Origin: Acidovorax sp. NCPPB 3576
GTDB taxonomy: Bacteria > Pseudomonadota > Gammaproteobacteria > Burkholderiales > Burkholderiaceae_C
DNA length: 64,000 nucleotides
Assembly (NCBI RefSeq): GCF_028473605.1
Contig: NZ_CP097267.1
Span: 4,146,501-4,210,500, forward strand
Direction of reading: 5' to 3'
Below the pieces are notes generated by a model. The model saw nothing but the letters and a program-made list of their open reading frames with translations, did no database searches and was not told the DNA's origin. This document shows, piece by piece, positions 1 to 8,861 of the stretch; within the stretch, counting starts at the first letter, position 1, and each line of letters begins with the position of its first letter. The translations under genes were made by a program, and so were the position numbers.

Positions 1-67
1 TGGGCGCCCGAGAGCGCGACCGGGTTGGACACCGCCGCGCGCGCGGCGTTCCGCAGCGGCCACCATG

Positions 68-1594
68 CTAGGGCGTTTTGAAGGTGGCTGCCGCGTCGGC
101 CAGGGCCGCCGCCTGCTCGCGCATGCGCAGGGCGGCAGCCGCGGCCTCCTCCACCAGCGCCGCATTCTGCTGGGTCATCTGCTCGATGCGGGCGACGCTC
201 TGGTGGATGCCGTCGATGCCGCTGCTTTGCTGGCCGCTCGCTGCGGCAATGCCTTCGATCAGGCGCGTGACTTCGGCGATCGAGTGGGCGATGCCCTGCA
301 TGGACTGGCGTGCATCGTCCACCAGGCCGCCGCCCGCGTCCACCCGCTCGACCGACGCGGCGATGAGGCCGCGGATCTCCCGCGCCGCATCGCCCGAGCG
401 CTGGGCCAGCGCCCGCACCTCGCCCGCCACCACCGCGAAGCCCCGGCCCTGCTCGCCCGCGCGGGCGGCCTCGACCGCGGCATTCAGCGCCAGGATGTTG
501 GTCTGGAAGGCGATGCCATCGATGATGCCGATGATGTCGCGGATGCGGTGCGCGCCCTCGCGGATGCCGCCCATGGTGGCGACGACCCGGTCCACCGCCG
601 CACCGCTCTGCTCGGCGGCCTGCGAGACCGAGCCCATGAGCCCGTTGACGCGCCGGGCGTGCTCGGCATTCTGCCCCACCGTGGCCGTGAGCTGCTCCAG
701 CGCCGAGGCGGCGCTGTTGACCTCGCCGGCCTGCTGCTCGGTGCGCGTGGCCAGATCGCTGTTGCCCGCCGCGATCTCGCTGGTGGACAGGCGCAACCCG
801 TCCGCGCCCCGCCGCACATTGCCCACCAGCCCGGCCAAGCCCACGCCGATGCCGTTGATGGCCTGCAGCATCTGCCCCACCTCGTCGCGCCGGGCCACGT
901 GCATCTGGGTGGTGAGGTCGCCCGCCGCAATGCGCTGCGCCGCCGCGCGCCCCTGGGCCACCGGCCGCGCAATGCCGCGATGCACCGTGCGGTAGACCAC
1001 CGCCGCCGCGAGCAGCGGTAGCCCCGCCACCACCGCCACCCAGGCAGCGGGCAGCGGCGGAAGCACCAGCCAGGCCAGCGCCCACAGGACGTATTGCACC
1101 GCCAGCACCGACAGGGCCAGCCGGCCCGCCAGGTTCAAGGCCGGAATCTCGCTCACATCCAGGCCCACGTAAAGCACGCCCACGACCTGGCCGGACGCAT
1201 CGCGCACCGGGTCGTAGCGGGTCATGTTCTGGCGGCCGAATACCGTGGCGTAGCCCGCATAGGCCCTCCCCGCCAGCAGGCTGGCATAAGCGGGGTGGGA
1301 GCGGTCGAGCAGCGTGCCCACCGCGCGCTCGCCGTCCTGCTTGCGGACCGAGGTGGCGATGCGCACGAAGTCGTTGCCCTGCCGGGCGAACACCGTGGCA
1401 CGCACGCCGCTGTGCGCGGTGAATCGGTCAGCCACCGAGAAGTCGCCATTCAGCAGACGCCCGGCGCAGCGCAGTAGCGGCGCCTGTGCCGCGCCGCCCT
1501 GCGGTGGCTCCAGCGTGAAACTGCCTGCGTGCTCGGCGGCGAACCGGACCGCGGCGGCATTGATCCGCCGGTGAAGGGAGCCTGGCAGCACCAT
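68..1594 (-). CDS. Methyl-accepting chemotaxis protein with Cache-type sensor domain, N-terminally short
   Basis: A 508-residue chemoreceptor. It should sense a small ligand and signal through CheW/CheA to the flagellar motor. Residues ~20-150 resemble a Cache_3/Cache_2 sensor ([15 protein letters not shown], then [17 protein letters not shown]). Two adjacent hydrophobic stretches follow (~155-205), then a HAMP-like segment, and a long coiled-coil signalling domain whose hairpin tip contains [20 protein letters not shown], the diagnostic MCP signature. Related receptors normally have a first transmembrane helix before the sensor; none is present here. The frame is closed by the stop codon of the upstream gene only 12 bp away, so no longer start exists. 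It is probably co-transcribed with the transporter gene upstream. The protein may be a degenerate receptor, or the sensor may be cytoplasmic. Family assignment is certain; function is not. Confidence 0.9.
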   Translation of the reverse strand: MVLPGSLHRRINAAAVRFAAEHAGSFTLEPPQGGAAQAPLLRCAGRLLNGDFSVADRFTAHSGVRATVFARQGNDFVRIATSVRKQDGERAVGTLLDRSHPAYASLLAGRAYAGYATVFGRQNMTRYDPVRDASGQVVGVLYVGLDVSEIPALNLAGRLALSVLAVQYVLWALAWLVLPPLPAAWVAVVAGLPLLAAAVVYRTVHRGIARPVAQGRAAAQRIAAGDLTTQMHVARRDEVGQMLQAINGIGVGLAGLVGNVRRGADGLRLSTSEIAAGNSDLATRTEQQAGEVNSAASALEQLTATVGQNAEHARRVNGLMGSVSQAAEQSGAAVDRVVATMGGIREGAHRIRDIIGIIDGIAFQTNILALNAAVEAARAGEQGRGFAVVAGEVRALAQRSGDAAREIRGLIAASVERVDAGGGLVDDARQSMQGIAHSIAEVTRLIEGIAAASGQQSSGIDGIHQSVARIEQMTQQNAALVEEAAAAALRMREQAAALADAAATFKTP

Positions 1595-1606
1595 GGCGCC
1601 CCGCCC

Positions 1607-3247
1607 TTACTGGAAGAACTTGGCCGCGCTCACCAGGGTCTTGTAGATGCCCCAGGCCAGGGGAAGGCCCACGGCGGCCCAGGCGAATGCCACGAGCGCC
1701 AGGCTGGTGGTGCTGCCGGCCCCGGTGCCAGAGCCCACCTCGGTCGCCAGCGATTTCTCGTGCGCAAGCTTTTTCTCGTGGGCCAGTTCTTCATCGCTCA
1801 TGAACCATTTGTCGGCCAGCGGGCGCACCAACAGGTTGGCGATCAGGCCGATGACCAGCATGCCCACCAGGATGTACATGGTCTGGTTATAGACCTGCTC
1901 GCGCGGCAGGCCCAGGCCGAGCTGGTACTCGCGCATGTAGTTGACGACCACCGGGCCCAGGATGCCGGCCGTGGCCCAGGCGGTGAGCAGACGGCCATGG
2001 ATGGCGCCCACGAACTGCGTGCCGAACAGGTCGGCGAGGTACGCCGGCACCGTGGCGAAGCCGCCGCCGTACATCGAGAGGATGAGGCAGAACGCCCCCA
2101 CGAACAGCAGCTTGCTGCCGGCCCCGGCCGAGCTGGGAATGCTGGCATACAGCAGGCCACCCAGCACGAAGAACACCACGTAGGTCATCTTGCGGCCCAG
2201 CTTGTCCGACAGGCTGGCCCAGAAGAAGCGGCCGCCGATGTTGAACAGCGACAGCAGCGCGGTGAAGCCGCCAGCCACGGCCGCGATGGCCGCCAGCTGC
2301 GCCTTGTCGAGTTCGCCGAATTTCTGAGGCACACCGATGAGCGCGCCGCCAAACACCTCCTGCAGCATGGGCGAGGCCATGCCGATCACGCCGATGCCCG
2401 CGCTCACGTTCATGCACAGCACGACCCACACCAGCCAGAACTGCGGAATGCCCCACACGCGCTTCACGTGCACATGGCGCTGCGTGATCATGGTGTTGGC
2501 GCTGGGTGGAGGAGGCGTCCAGCCGGCCGGCTTCCAGCCCGTGGCGGGCACGCGGTAGCCGAGAGCGCCAGCCATCATGAAGACGAAATAGACGAGGGCC
2601 ATCACCACGAAGGTCTGCATCACGCCCACGTCGGTGGGGGTGGAAAACCGCTTCATCAGGTCCACCGCCAGGGGCGAGCCGATCATCGCGCCGCCGCCGA
2701 AGCCCATGATGGCCATGCCGGTCGCCATGCCCCGCCGGTCGGGAAACCATTTGATGAGCGTGGACACCGGCGAGATGTAGCCCAGCCCCAGCCCGATGCC
2801 GCCGATGACGCCCGAGCCCAGGATCATCAGCCAGAACTGGTGCAAGTGGATGCCCAGCGCCGACAGCAGCATGCCGCCGCACCAGCACACAGCCGACACG
2901 ACACCCGCCTTGCGCGGACCGGCACGCTCCAGCCAGCCGCCCCAGATGGCGGCCGAGCAGCCCAGGAACACGAAAAACAGGGTGTACATCCAGCCCAGGG
3001 TGGCCACGCGCCAGTCGCAGCCGGAGGCGAACAGCTCGGCGAAGAAGCTCATGTCCTTGGGACAGGCAGCGCCCGTGCCGGCCGTGGAAAGGGCCTTGGA
3101 CAGCGGCAGCCAGAACACCGAGAACCCGTAGGCCATGCCGATGCACAGATGGATCGCCAAGGCCGCCGGAGGAACGAGCCAGCGATTGAAGCCGGGGCCG
3201 GCAATGATGCGTTCCTTGTCCAGAAAACCAGGTTGCGTGGATGACAT
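1607..3247 (-). CDS. OFA-family MFS transporter (oxalate/formate antiporter-like)
   Basis: A 546-residue polytopic inner-membrane protein with about 12 hydrophobic segments. It opens with FNRWLVPPAALAIHLCIGMAYG, the N-terminal pattern of OFA (oxalate:formate antiporter-like) major facilitator proteins, and carries a first-half MFS loop motif (WFPDRRGMATGMAIMGFGGG). In this family such proteins exchange small carboxylates, but the substrate cannot be read from sequence. Between TM1 and TM3 lies an unusually long periplasmic insert (roughly residues 55-75). The start ATG at 3247 is preceded by a purine-rich stretch. The 193 bp upstream contain no gene and should hold the promoter. The chemoreceptor gene follows 12 bp downstream in the same frame, so the two may form a transport/sensing unit for one carboxylate; that link is inferred from position only. 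Confidence 0.85.
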   Translation of the reverse strand: MSSTQPGFLDKERIIAGPGFNRWLVPPAALAIHLCIGMAYGFSVFWLPLSKALSTAGTGAACPKDMSFFAELFASGCDWRVATLGWMYTLFFVFLGCSAAIWGGWLERAGPRKAGVVSAVCWCGGMLLSALGIHLHQFWLMILGSGVIGGIGLGLGYISPVSTLIKWFPDRRGMATGMAIMGFGGGAMIGSPLAVDLMKRFSTPTDVGVMQTFVVMALVYFVFMMAGALGYRVPATGWKPAGWTPPPPSANTMITQRHVHVKRVWGIPQFWLVWVVLCMNVSAGIGVIGMASPMLQEVFGGALIGVPQKFGELDKAQLAAIAAVAGGFTALLSLFNIGGRFFWASLSDKLGRKMTYVVFFVLGGLLYASIPSSAGAGSKLLFVGAFCLILSMYGGGFATVPAYLADLFGTQFVGAIHGRLLTAWATAGILGPVVVNYMREYQLGLGLPREQVYNQTMYILVGMLVIGLIANLLVRPLADKWFMSDEELAHEKKLAHEKSLATEVGSGTGAGSTTSLALVAFAWAAVGLPLAWGIYKTLVSAAKFFQ

Positions 3248-3440
3248 GCGTTCCTCTCTGGTGTGCTCTTCTCGACGTCCTCGCGCCCCCCTTGGCGCGG
3301 GTTCTATGAGCAGTTTCAGCGCAATGCTTGAGCTACGTCAAGACACATGGCACACAATATGTCATGTTTTTTCGCGCTGTCAGGCAACAGCAAGGACAGC
3401 GGTGCAGGAGAGGGTCGCCGGCGCCCCGGCGGCGGCGCGT

Positions 3441-4532
3441 TCAGGTGGTCTTGCTGATGGAGATGGTGGGGAATTTGGCCGAGAAATCCTTGGCCTGCTG
3501 CGCCACCTTGACCGCCACGTCGCGCGCCATCTTCTTGTAGATGCGGGCCACCTCGCCGTCGGGATCGGCCACCACGGTGGGGGTGCCGGTGTCGGCCTGC
3601 AGGCGGATCTGCATGTCCAGCGGCAGCGCGCCCAGGTAGGCCATGCCGTATTCGGCCGCCATGCGCTGGCCGCCGCCCTCGCCGAAGATGTGTTCGGCAT
3701 GGCCGCACTGGCTGCACACGTGCACCGCCATGTTCTCGACGATCCCGAGGATGGGCACACCCACCTTCTCGAACATCTTGATGCCCTTCTTGGCATCCAG
3801 CAGGGCGATGTCCTGCGGCGTGGTGACGATCACCGCGCCGGTGATGGGCACGCGCTGGCTCAGCGTGAGCTGGATGTCGCCGGTGCCGGGCGGCATGTCC
3901 ACGATGAGGTAGTCCAGGTCTTTCCAATTGGTTTGCCGCAGCAGTTGCTCCAGCGCCTGCGTGGCCATGGGGCCGCGCCAGATCATGGCCTGGTCGGCAT
4001 CGATCAGGAAACCGATCGACATCACCTGCACGCCGTGATTGCGCATCGGCTCCATGGTCTTGCCGTCGGCGCTTTCGGGCTTGCCCTCGATGCCGAGCAT
4101 CATGGGCTGGCTGGGGCCGTAGATGTCGGCATCCAGCACGCCGACACTGGCGCCTTCGGCCGCGAGCGCCAGGGCCAGGTTGGCGGCGGTGGTGCTCTTG
4201 CCCACGCCGCCCTTGCCCGAGGCCACGGCGATGATGTTCTTGACCTGCGGCAGCAACTGCACGCCGCGCTGCACCGCATGGGCGACGACCTGGCTGGTGA
4301 TGCGCACCGCCACCTGCTCCACGCCGGCGACGGACTGCGCCGCGGCGGTCAACTGGCGCTCCAGTTCGGGCACCAGGCTTTTGGCCGGGTAGCCCAGCTC
4401 GACGTCGAACGCCACGTCGCCACCGGCGATGCGCACGTTGCGCACCGCCCGCGCACTGACGAAATCCTTGCCCGTGTGCGGATCGCTTACGCTCGCGAGC
4501 GCCGCCAACAGCGCCTGTTCTGTGACTGCCAT
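3441..4532 (-). CDS. apbC: Mrp/ApbC-type iron-sulfur cluster carrier ATPase
   Basis: A 363-residue cytoplasmic P-loop ATPase of the Mrp/NBP35 family that holds and delivers [4Fe-4S] clusters to apoproteins. Residues 1-85 form a MIP18/DUF59-like domain. The deviant Walker A is GKGGVGKS at 106-113, followed by the family motif DADIYGPSQP (~134-143), and VDMPPGTGD lies at ~211-219. The cluster-bridging CxxC is Cys273/Cys276 (CSQC). The ATG at 4532 is chosen because AAGGAG lies just upstream and the protein then begins exactly at the DUF59 domain; the open frame runs further but has no family sequence there. It is divergent from the Mrr-like gene across 123 bp. Substrates are unknown; the window encodes several Fe-S enzymes (NadA, QueE). 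Confidence 0.95.
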   Translation of the reverse strand: MAVTEQALLAALASVSDPHTGKDFVSARAVRNVRIAGGDVAFDVELGYPAKSLVPELERQLTAAAQSVAGVEQVAVRITSQVVAHAVQRGVQLLPQVKNIIAVASGKGGVGKSTTAANLALALAAEGASVGVLDADIYGPSQPMMLGIEGKPESADGKTMEPMRNHGVQVMSIGFLIDADQAMIWRGPMATQALEQLLRQTNWKDLDYLIVDMPPGTGDIQLTLSQRVPITGAVIVTTPQDIALLDAKKGIKMFEKVGVPILGIVENMAVHVCSQCGHAEHIFGEGGGQRMAAEYGMAYLGALPLDMQIRLQADTGTPTVVADPDGEVARIYKKMARDVAVKVAQQAKDFSAKFPTISISKTT

Positions 4533-4655
4533 GCCAATAACTCCTTGAGGGGGCCGGTAGTCTATTCCCTGATCCGCCAACCCCGCGGGGGCGGGGACAA
4601 TGCGCCGTTGCCGCCCCACCCGACCGTAAGCACCCCGCTCAGCACAAGGATTCCC

Positions 4656-5249
4656 GTGAAATTCAAGATGGCCCCCAACTCCCTGTTCGCGATCCTGCTG
4701 CGTTCGCCCTGGTGGATCAGTTGGTCGGTGGCCGGTTTGATCGCGCTGGTGTGCGGCGCCCTGCTGCCCTCGCACATCGCCCCGTACGCCGCGGTGGGCG
4801 CCCTGCCGATCTTCGGCGTGGGCTGCCTGGCCGCCTGGCGCCAGTGGCGCGCGCCCAGCAGCGCACGGATGCAGGCCATGCTGGGCCAGGCGGCGCAGAT
4901 GCCCTGGCGTACTTTTGCGGATGCCCTGGAGCGCGCCTGGCAGGCCGAGGGCTACGCGGTGCGCCGCCTCACCGGACTGCAGGCCGATTTCCGCCTGGAA
5001 AAAGCGGGCCAGGTGGCCTTGGTGAGCGCCCGCCGCTGGAAGGCCGCCACGCATGGCATCGAGCCGCTGCGCGACCTGCAGGCGGCAGCCCACGCGCAGG
5101 ACGTGCCCGCCAGCACCTACATCGCCATGCAGGGCACCGTGAGCGACAACGCCCGCGGCTATGCCCGCGAGCATCGCATCACGCTGATGGAAGGGGAGGC
5201 ACTGGCCGCCCTGCTGCTGAAGGCATCCCACATCGGCCCCGGAAAGTGA
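4656..5249 (+). CDS. Membrane-anchored restriction-endonuclease-fold (Mrr-like) protein, active site degenerate
   Basis: A 197-residue protein with two N-terminal transmembrane helices (about residues 15-60), then a cytoplasmic domain of the Mrr_cat restriction-endonuclease-like type. The C-terminal part reads TYIAMQGTVSDNARGYAREH followed by an acidic-glycine turn, the usual end of such domains. In active members a D...(E/Q)xK triad lies on adjacent strands (typically QCK); here the first Asp is kept (QADFRLEK) but the second strand reads VSARRWK, so the E/Q and K positions are not conserved. The GTG start is preferred because ACAAGGA lies 5 nt upstream; an ATG at 4668 is the alternative. 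Related proteins are common in betaproteobacteria with unknown role. Nuclease activity is doubtful. Confidence 0.7.
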   Translation: MKFKMAPNSLFAILLRSPWWISWSVAGLIALVCGALLPSHIAPYAAVGALPIFGVGCLAAWRQWRAPSSARMQAMLGQAAQMPWRTFADALERAWQAEGYAVRRLTGLQADFRLEKAGQVALVSARRWKAATHGIEPLRDLQAAAHAQDVPASTYIAMQGTVSDNARGYAREHRITLMEGEALAALLLKASHIGPGK

Positions 5250-5289
5250 TCCGCCGACCGATCCCACCACCGATCCGCCGAGGCCCCCC

Positions 5290-6546
5290 ATGCCCCCTTC
5301 CGCCCCCGCCCCCGCTGCCAAGCCCGTAACGCCCCGCCCCATCGGCCTGGTGCTGACCGGCGGCGGGGCCCGCGCGGCCTATCAGGTGGGCGTGCTGGAG
5401 GCGATCTCCGACCTGCGCATGGCGTGCGGCGCGGGGCGCGAACCCAACCCGTTTCCGATCATCACCGGCACTTCGGCCGGAGCCATCAACGCGGCCGCCC
5501 TCGCCTGCGGAGCCGACCAGTTCGACCGGGCCGTGCGCCGCATCGCCCGCGTGTGGCGCAACTTCCATGCGCAACAGGTGTACCGGGCCGATTCGCTGAG
5601 CGTGATGCGCAGCGGCGCGGGCTGGCTCACGCTCATGTCGCTGGGCTGGCTGCTGGCGCGCTGGCGGCGCATGCGGCCGCGCTCGCTGCTGGACAACACG
5701 CCGCTCACCGGCCTGCTCACGCAACTGGTGCCGCTGGTGCGGCTACCGCGGCTGATCCGCCAGGGGCACCTGCAGGCGCTGGCCATCACCGCCTCCAGCT
5801 ACAGCTCCGGCGAGCACGTGACCTTCTTCGAGGCCGCTCAGTCGCAGCAGCCCTGGGTGCGCTCGCAGCGCAAGGCCACACGCGACCGCATCACGCACGA
5901 CCACCTGCTGGCGTCGTCGGCCATTCCGTTCGTCTTTCCCGCCACGGCGCTGGGGATCGACGGCCATACCGAATACTTCGGCGACGGCTCGATGCGGCAG
6001 TCCGCCCCGATCGCGCCGGCCATCCACCTGGGGGCCGAACGCATCCTGGTGGTGGGCGCGGGCCGCATGCACGAGCCGGCGGGCGAGGCGCTGCACAGCG
6101 ATGCACCGGCCTACCCGTCGCTCGCGCAGATCGCCGGGCACACGCTGTCCAACATCTTCCTGGACGCCCTGTCGGTGGATGTGGAGCGCGCCCAGCGCAT
6201 CAACCAGACGCTTTCGCTGATTCCGCCCGAGGTGCGCGCGCACAGTGCGCTGCGCCCGCTGGAGCTGCTGGTGATCGCCCCTTCGCAGCGCCTGGATGCC
6301 GTGGCGGCCCGCTACGTGGGCGAGCTGCCCCGCCCCATCCGAACGCTGCTGGGCGGCCTGGGCGTGACCTCCAACATGCAGGACGTGCGCGGCGCGGCGC
6401 TGGCCAGCTACCTGCTGTTCGAGGCCGGCTACACGCGCGAACTCATGGCCCTGGGCCGCGCGGACGCCCTGGCGCGCCGCAGCGAGATCTGCCGATTCTT
6501 CGGCTGGACCGATGCAGGCAACGCGTTGCGGGCGCCTGCCGGTTGA
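5290..6546 (+). CDS. Patatin-like phospholipase/acylhydrolase
   Basis: A 418-residue patatin-family serine hydrolase acting on phospholipid or acyl esters. The oxyanion motif is GGGARAAYQVG at ~24-34. The nucleophile elbow is G-T-S-A-G with Ser62. The catalytic-dyad Asp lies in FGDGSMRQ (Asp232), giving the complete Ser/Asp dyad. No signal peptide is seen; the N-terminus is Pro/Ala-rich. Residues ~112-125 are hydrophobic and may associate with the membrane. It starts 40 bp after the Mrr-like gene and probably shares its transcript. It lacks the POTRA and barrel domains of PlpD-type secreted patatins, so it is likely intracellular or peripheral. Substrate unknown. Confidence 0.9.
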   Translation: MPPSAPAPAAKPVTPRPIGLVLTGGGARAAYQVGVLEAISDLRMACGAGREPNPFPIITGTSAGAINAAALACGADQFDRAVRRIARVWRNFHAQQVYRADSLSVMRSGAGWLTLMSLGWLLARWRRMRPRSLLDNTPLTGLLTQLVPLVRLPRLIRQGHLQALAITASSYSSGEHVTFFEAAQSQQPWVRSQRKATRDRITHDHLLASSAIPFVFPATALGIDGHTEYFGDGSMRQSAPIAPAIHLGAERILVVGAGRMHEPAGEALHSDAPAYPSLAQIAGHTLSNIFLDALSVDVERAQRINQTLSLIPPEVRAHSALRPLELLVIAPSQRLDAVAARYVGELPRPIRTLLGGLGVTSNMQDVRGAALASYLLFEAGYTRELMALGRADALARRSEICRFFGWTDAGNALRAPAG

Positions 6547-6789
6547 GCCCACCCCCATCGGAGACCACCGGTGCCCCGCGCGCAGGCGGCGTTCGGCGGC
6601 GAGTGCCGGTTCCTGCCCGCGTACCGGCCGCAGCCGCTGGCGCCCCGGGTCCCGCTGCGCGAGCGGCCGTGAGGCCCCAGCGGGCCATACAGGCCATCGG
6701 GGCCATCGGGGCCGCACGGGCCGGGGCGAGCGCCTAAAATCCGCGGCTCGTCCGCGTTTTTCGCGGCCCACCCCGAACGCCCGCACCCG

Positions 6790-8859
6790 ATGACCGCACG
6801 CAAGATCTTCGTCACCACCGCCCTGCCGTATGCCAACGGCAACTTCCACATCGGCCACATCATGGAATACATCCAGGCCGACATCTGGGTGCGGTATCAA
6901 AGAATGCAGGGCGCCCAGGTGAACTTCGTGGGCGCGGACGACGCCCACGGCGCGCCGATCATGATCGCGGCCGAGAAGGCCGGCAAGACGCCCCAGCAGT
7001 TCGTGGCCGACATCGCCGCGGGCCGCAAGCCCTACCTGGACGGCTTTCACATCGCGTTCGACAACTGGCACAACACCGACGCGCCCGAAAACCACGCGCT
7101 CGCCCAGCAGATCTACCGCGACCTCAAGGCCAACGGCCTCATCGAGACGCGCACCATCGAGCAGTTCTTCGACCCCGAAAAGAACATGTTCCTGCCCGAC
7201 CGCTTCATCAAGGGCGAATGCCCCCGGTGCCACGCCAAGGACCAGTACGGCGACAACTGCGAGAACTGCGGCGCCGTCTATGCGCCCACCGACCTCATCC
7301 ACCCCTTCTCGGCGCTGTCGGGCGCCAAGCCGGTGCTGAAAAGCTCGGAGCATTTCTTCTTCAAGCTCTCCGACCCGCGCTGCGTGGAGTTTTTGCAGGA
7401 ATGGACGCAGAACGGCGTGCACGTGCAGCCCGAGGTGGCCAACAAGGTCAAGGAATGGTTCACCGTGCGCACCAACCCGGACGGCAGCACCAGCGAGGGC
7501 CTGGGCGACTGGGACATCAGCCGCGACGCGCCCTACTTCGGCATCGAGATCCCCGATGCGCCCGGCAAATACTTCTACGTGTGGCTCGACGCGCCCGTGG
7601 GCTACCTCGCCTCGCTCAAGAACCTGCTGGACCAGCGCGGCGAAGACTACGAGGCCTACATGGCCGACCCGCTGCTGGAGCAGTACCACTTCATCGGCAA
7701 GGACATCGTCACCTTTCACACCCTGTTCTGGCCCGCCATGCTGAAGTTCAGCGGCCGCAAGACGCCCGACAAGATCTGCGTGCACGGCTTTCTCACCGTG
7801 AACAACGGCGAGAAGATGAGCAAGAGCCGCGGCACGGGCCTGGACCCGCTCAAGTACCTGGGCCTGTCGATGAACCCCGAGTGGCTGCGCTACTACATCG
7901 CCGCCAAGCTCAATGGCCGCAACGAGGACATCGACTTCAACCCCGAAGATTTCATGGCCCGGGTCAACAGCGACCTGATCGGCAAGTTCGTCAACATCGC
8001 CTCGCGCGCGGCCGGCTTCATCGCCAAGCGCTTCGGCGGCCAGCTGGGCGCCATGAGCGGCGACGGCCAGGCCCTGCTCGCCACGCTGGCGGCCCAGGGC
8101 GGCACCATCGCCGAGGCCCTGGAAAAGCGCGACACCGCCCGCGCCCTGCGCGAGGTGATGCTGCTGGCCGACCGCGTGAACGAATACGTGGACGCCAACA
8201 AGCCCTGGGAACTGGCCAAGCAGGACGGCATGGACGCGCGCCTGCAGGACGTGTGCACGACCTGCATCGAGGCCTTCCGCGTGCTCGCCATCTACCTCAA
8301 GCCCGTGCTGCCCGCCCTGGCCGCGCAGGTCGAAGCCTTCCTGAACGTCGCGCCGCTCGCCTTCGCCGACGCGAAGACGCTGCTGGGCTCCGGCCACGCC
8401 ATCGGCGCCTACCAGCACCTGATGCAGCGCGTGGACGTGAAGCAGCTCGACGCCCTGTTCGAGCCCCCCGCAGCGCCCGAGCCCGAAAAGACCGTGCCCG
8501 GCGGCGAGGAGATCGCGCCCACCATCACCATCGACGACTTCGCCAGGATCGACCTGCGCATCGCGAAGATCGTGAACTGCGAGCCGGTCGAAGGCTCGAC
8601 CAAGCTGCTGCGCCTGACGCTCGACGTGGGCGAAGGCCGCCACCGGAATGTGTTCAGCGGCATCGCCAGCGCCTACCAGCCCGCCGACCTGATCGGCAAG
8701 CTCACCGTGATGGTGGCCAACCTCGCCCCGCGCAAGATGAAGTTCGGCATCAGCGAGGGGATGGTGCTGGCCGCCAGCCATGGCGATGAAAAAGCCCACC
8801 CCGGCATCCACGTGCTGGAACCTTGGGCCGGCGCGACGCCCGGCATGCGGGTGCGCTGA
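6790..8859 (+). CDS. metG: Methionyl-tRNA synthetase
   Basis: A 689-residue class I aminoacyl-tRNA synthetase that charges tRNA-Met. HIGH is at residues 20-23 and KMSKS at 342-346. The zinc knuckle has Cys144, Cys147, Cys157 and Cys160 (CPRC...CENC), the MetG1 arrangement. A C-terminal EMAP/Trbp111-like tRNA-binding dimerisation domain starts near residue 581 ([14 protein letters not shown]). The length matches the long bacterial form, about 676 aa in E. coli. The start ATG at 6790 begins directly with the Rossmann fold. Downstream, coding DNA of an RTX protein begins almost immediately after the stop, which looks like a recombination junction rather than an operon. Confidence 0.98.
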   Translation: MTARKIFVTTALPYANGNFHIGHIMEYIQADIWVRYQRMQGAQVNFVGADDAHGAPIMIAAEKAGKTPQQFVADIAAGRKPYLDGFHIAFDNWHNTDAPENHALAQQIYRDLKANGLIETRTIEQFFDPEKNMFLPDRFIKGECPRCHAKDQYGDNCENCGAVYAPTDLIHPFSALSGAKPVLKSSEHFFFKLSDPRCVEFLQEWTQNGVHVQPEVANKVKEWFTVRTNPDGSTSEGLGDWDISRDAPYFGIEIPDAPGKYFYVWLDAPVGYLASLKNLLDQRGEDYEAYMADPLLEQYHFIGKDIVTFHTLFWPAMLKFSGRKTPDKICVHGFLTVNNGEKMSKSRGTGLDPLKYLGLSMNPEWLRYYIAAKLNGRNEDIDFNPEDFMARVNSDLIGKFVNIASRAAGFIAKRFGGQLGAMSGDGQALLATLAAQGGTIAEALEKRDTARALREVMLLADRVNEYVDANKPWELAKQDGMDARLQDVCTTCIEAFRVLAIYLKPVLPALAAQVEAFLNVAPLAFADAKTLLGSGHAIGAYQHLMQRVDVKQLDALFEPPAAPEPEKTVPGGEEIAPTITIDDFARIDLRIAKIVNCEPVEGSTKLLRLTLDVGEGRHRNVFSGIASAYQPADLIGKLTVMVANLAPRKMKFGISEGMVLAASHGDEKAHPGIHVLEPWAGATPGMRVR

Positions 8860-8861
8860 GC

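Noticed and set aside
1..66. Minus-strand start (ATG at 66) running off the left edge
   Set aside because: Only 22 codons are visible, Arg/Ala/Gly-rich, without RBS beyond the MCP stop. It could be the start of a next gene but cannot be supported.
8823..8861. TTG inside metG as start of the RTX protein
   Set aside because: No RBS, out-of-frame overlap with metG, and the first ~35 codons have no RTX homology.
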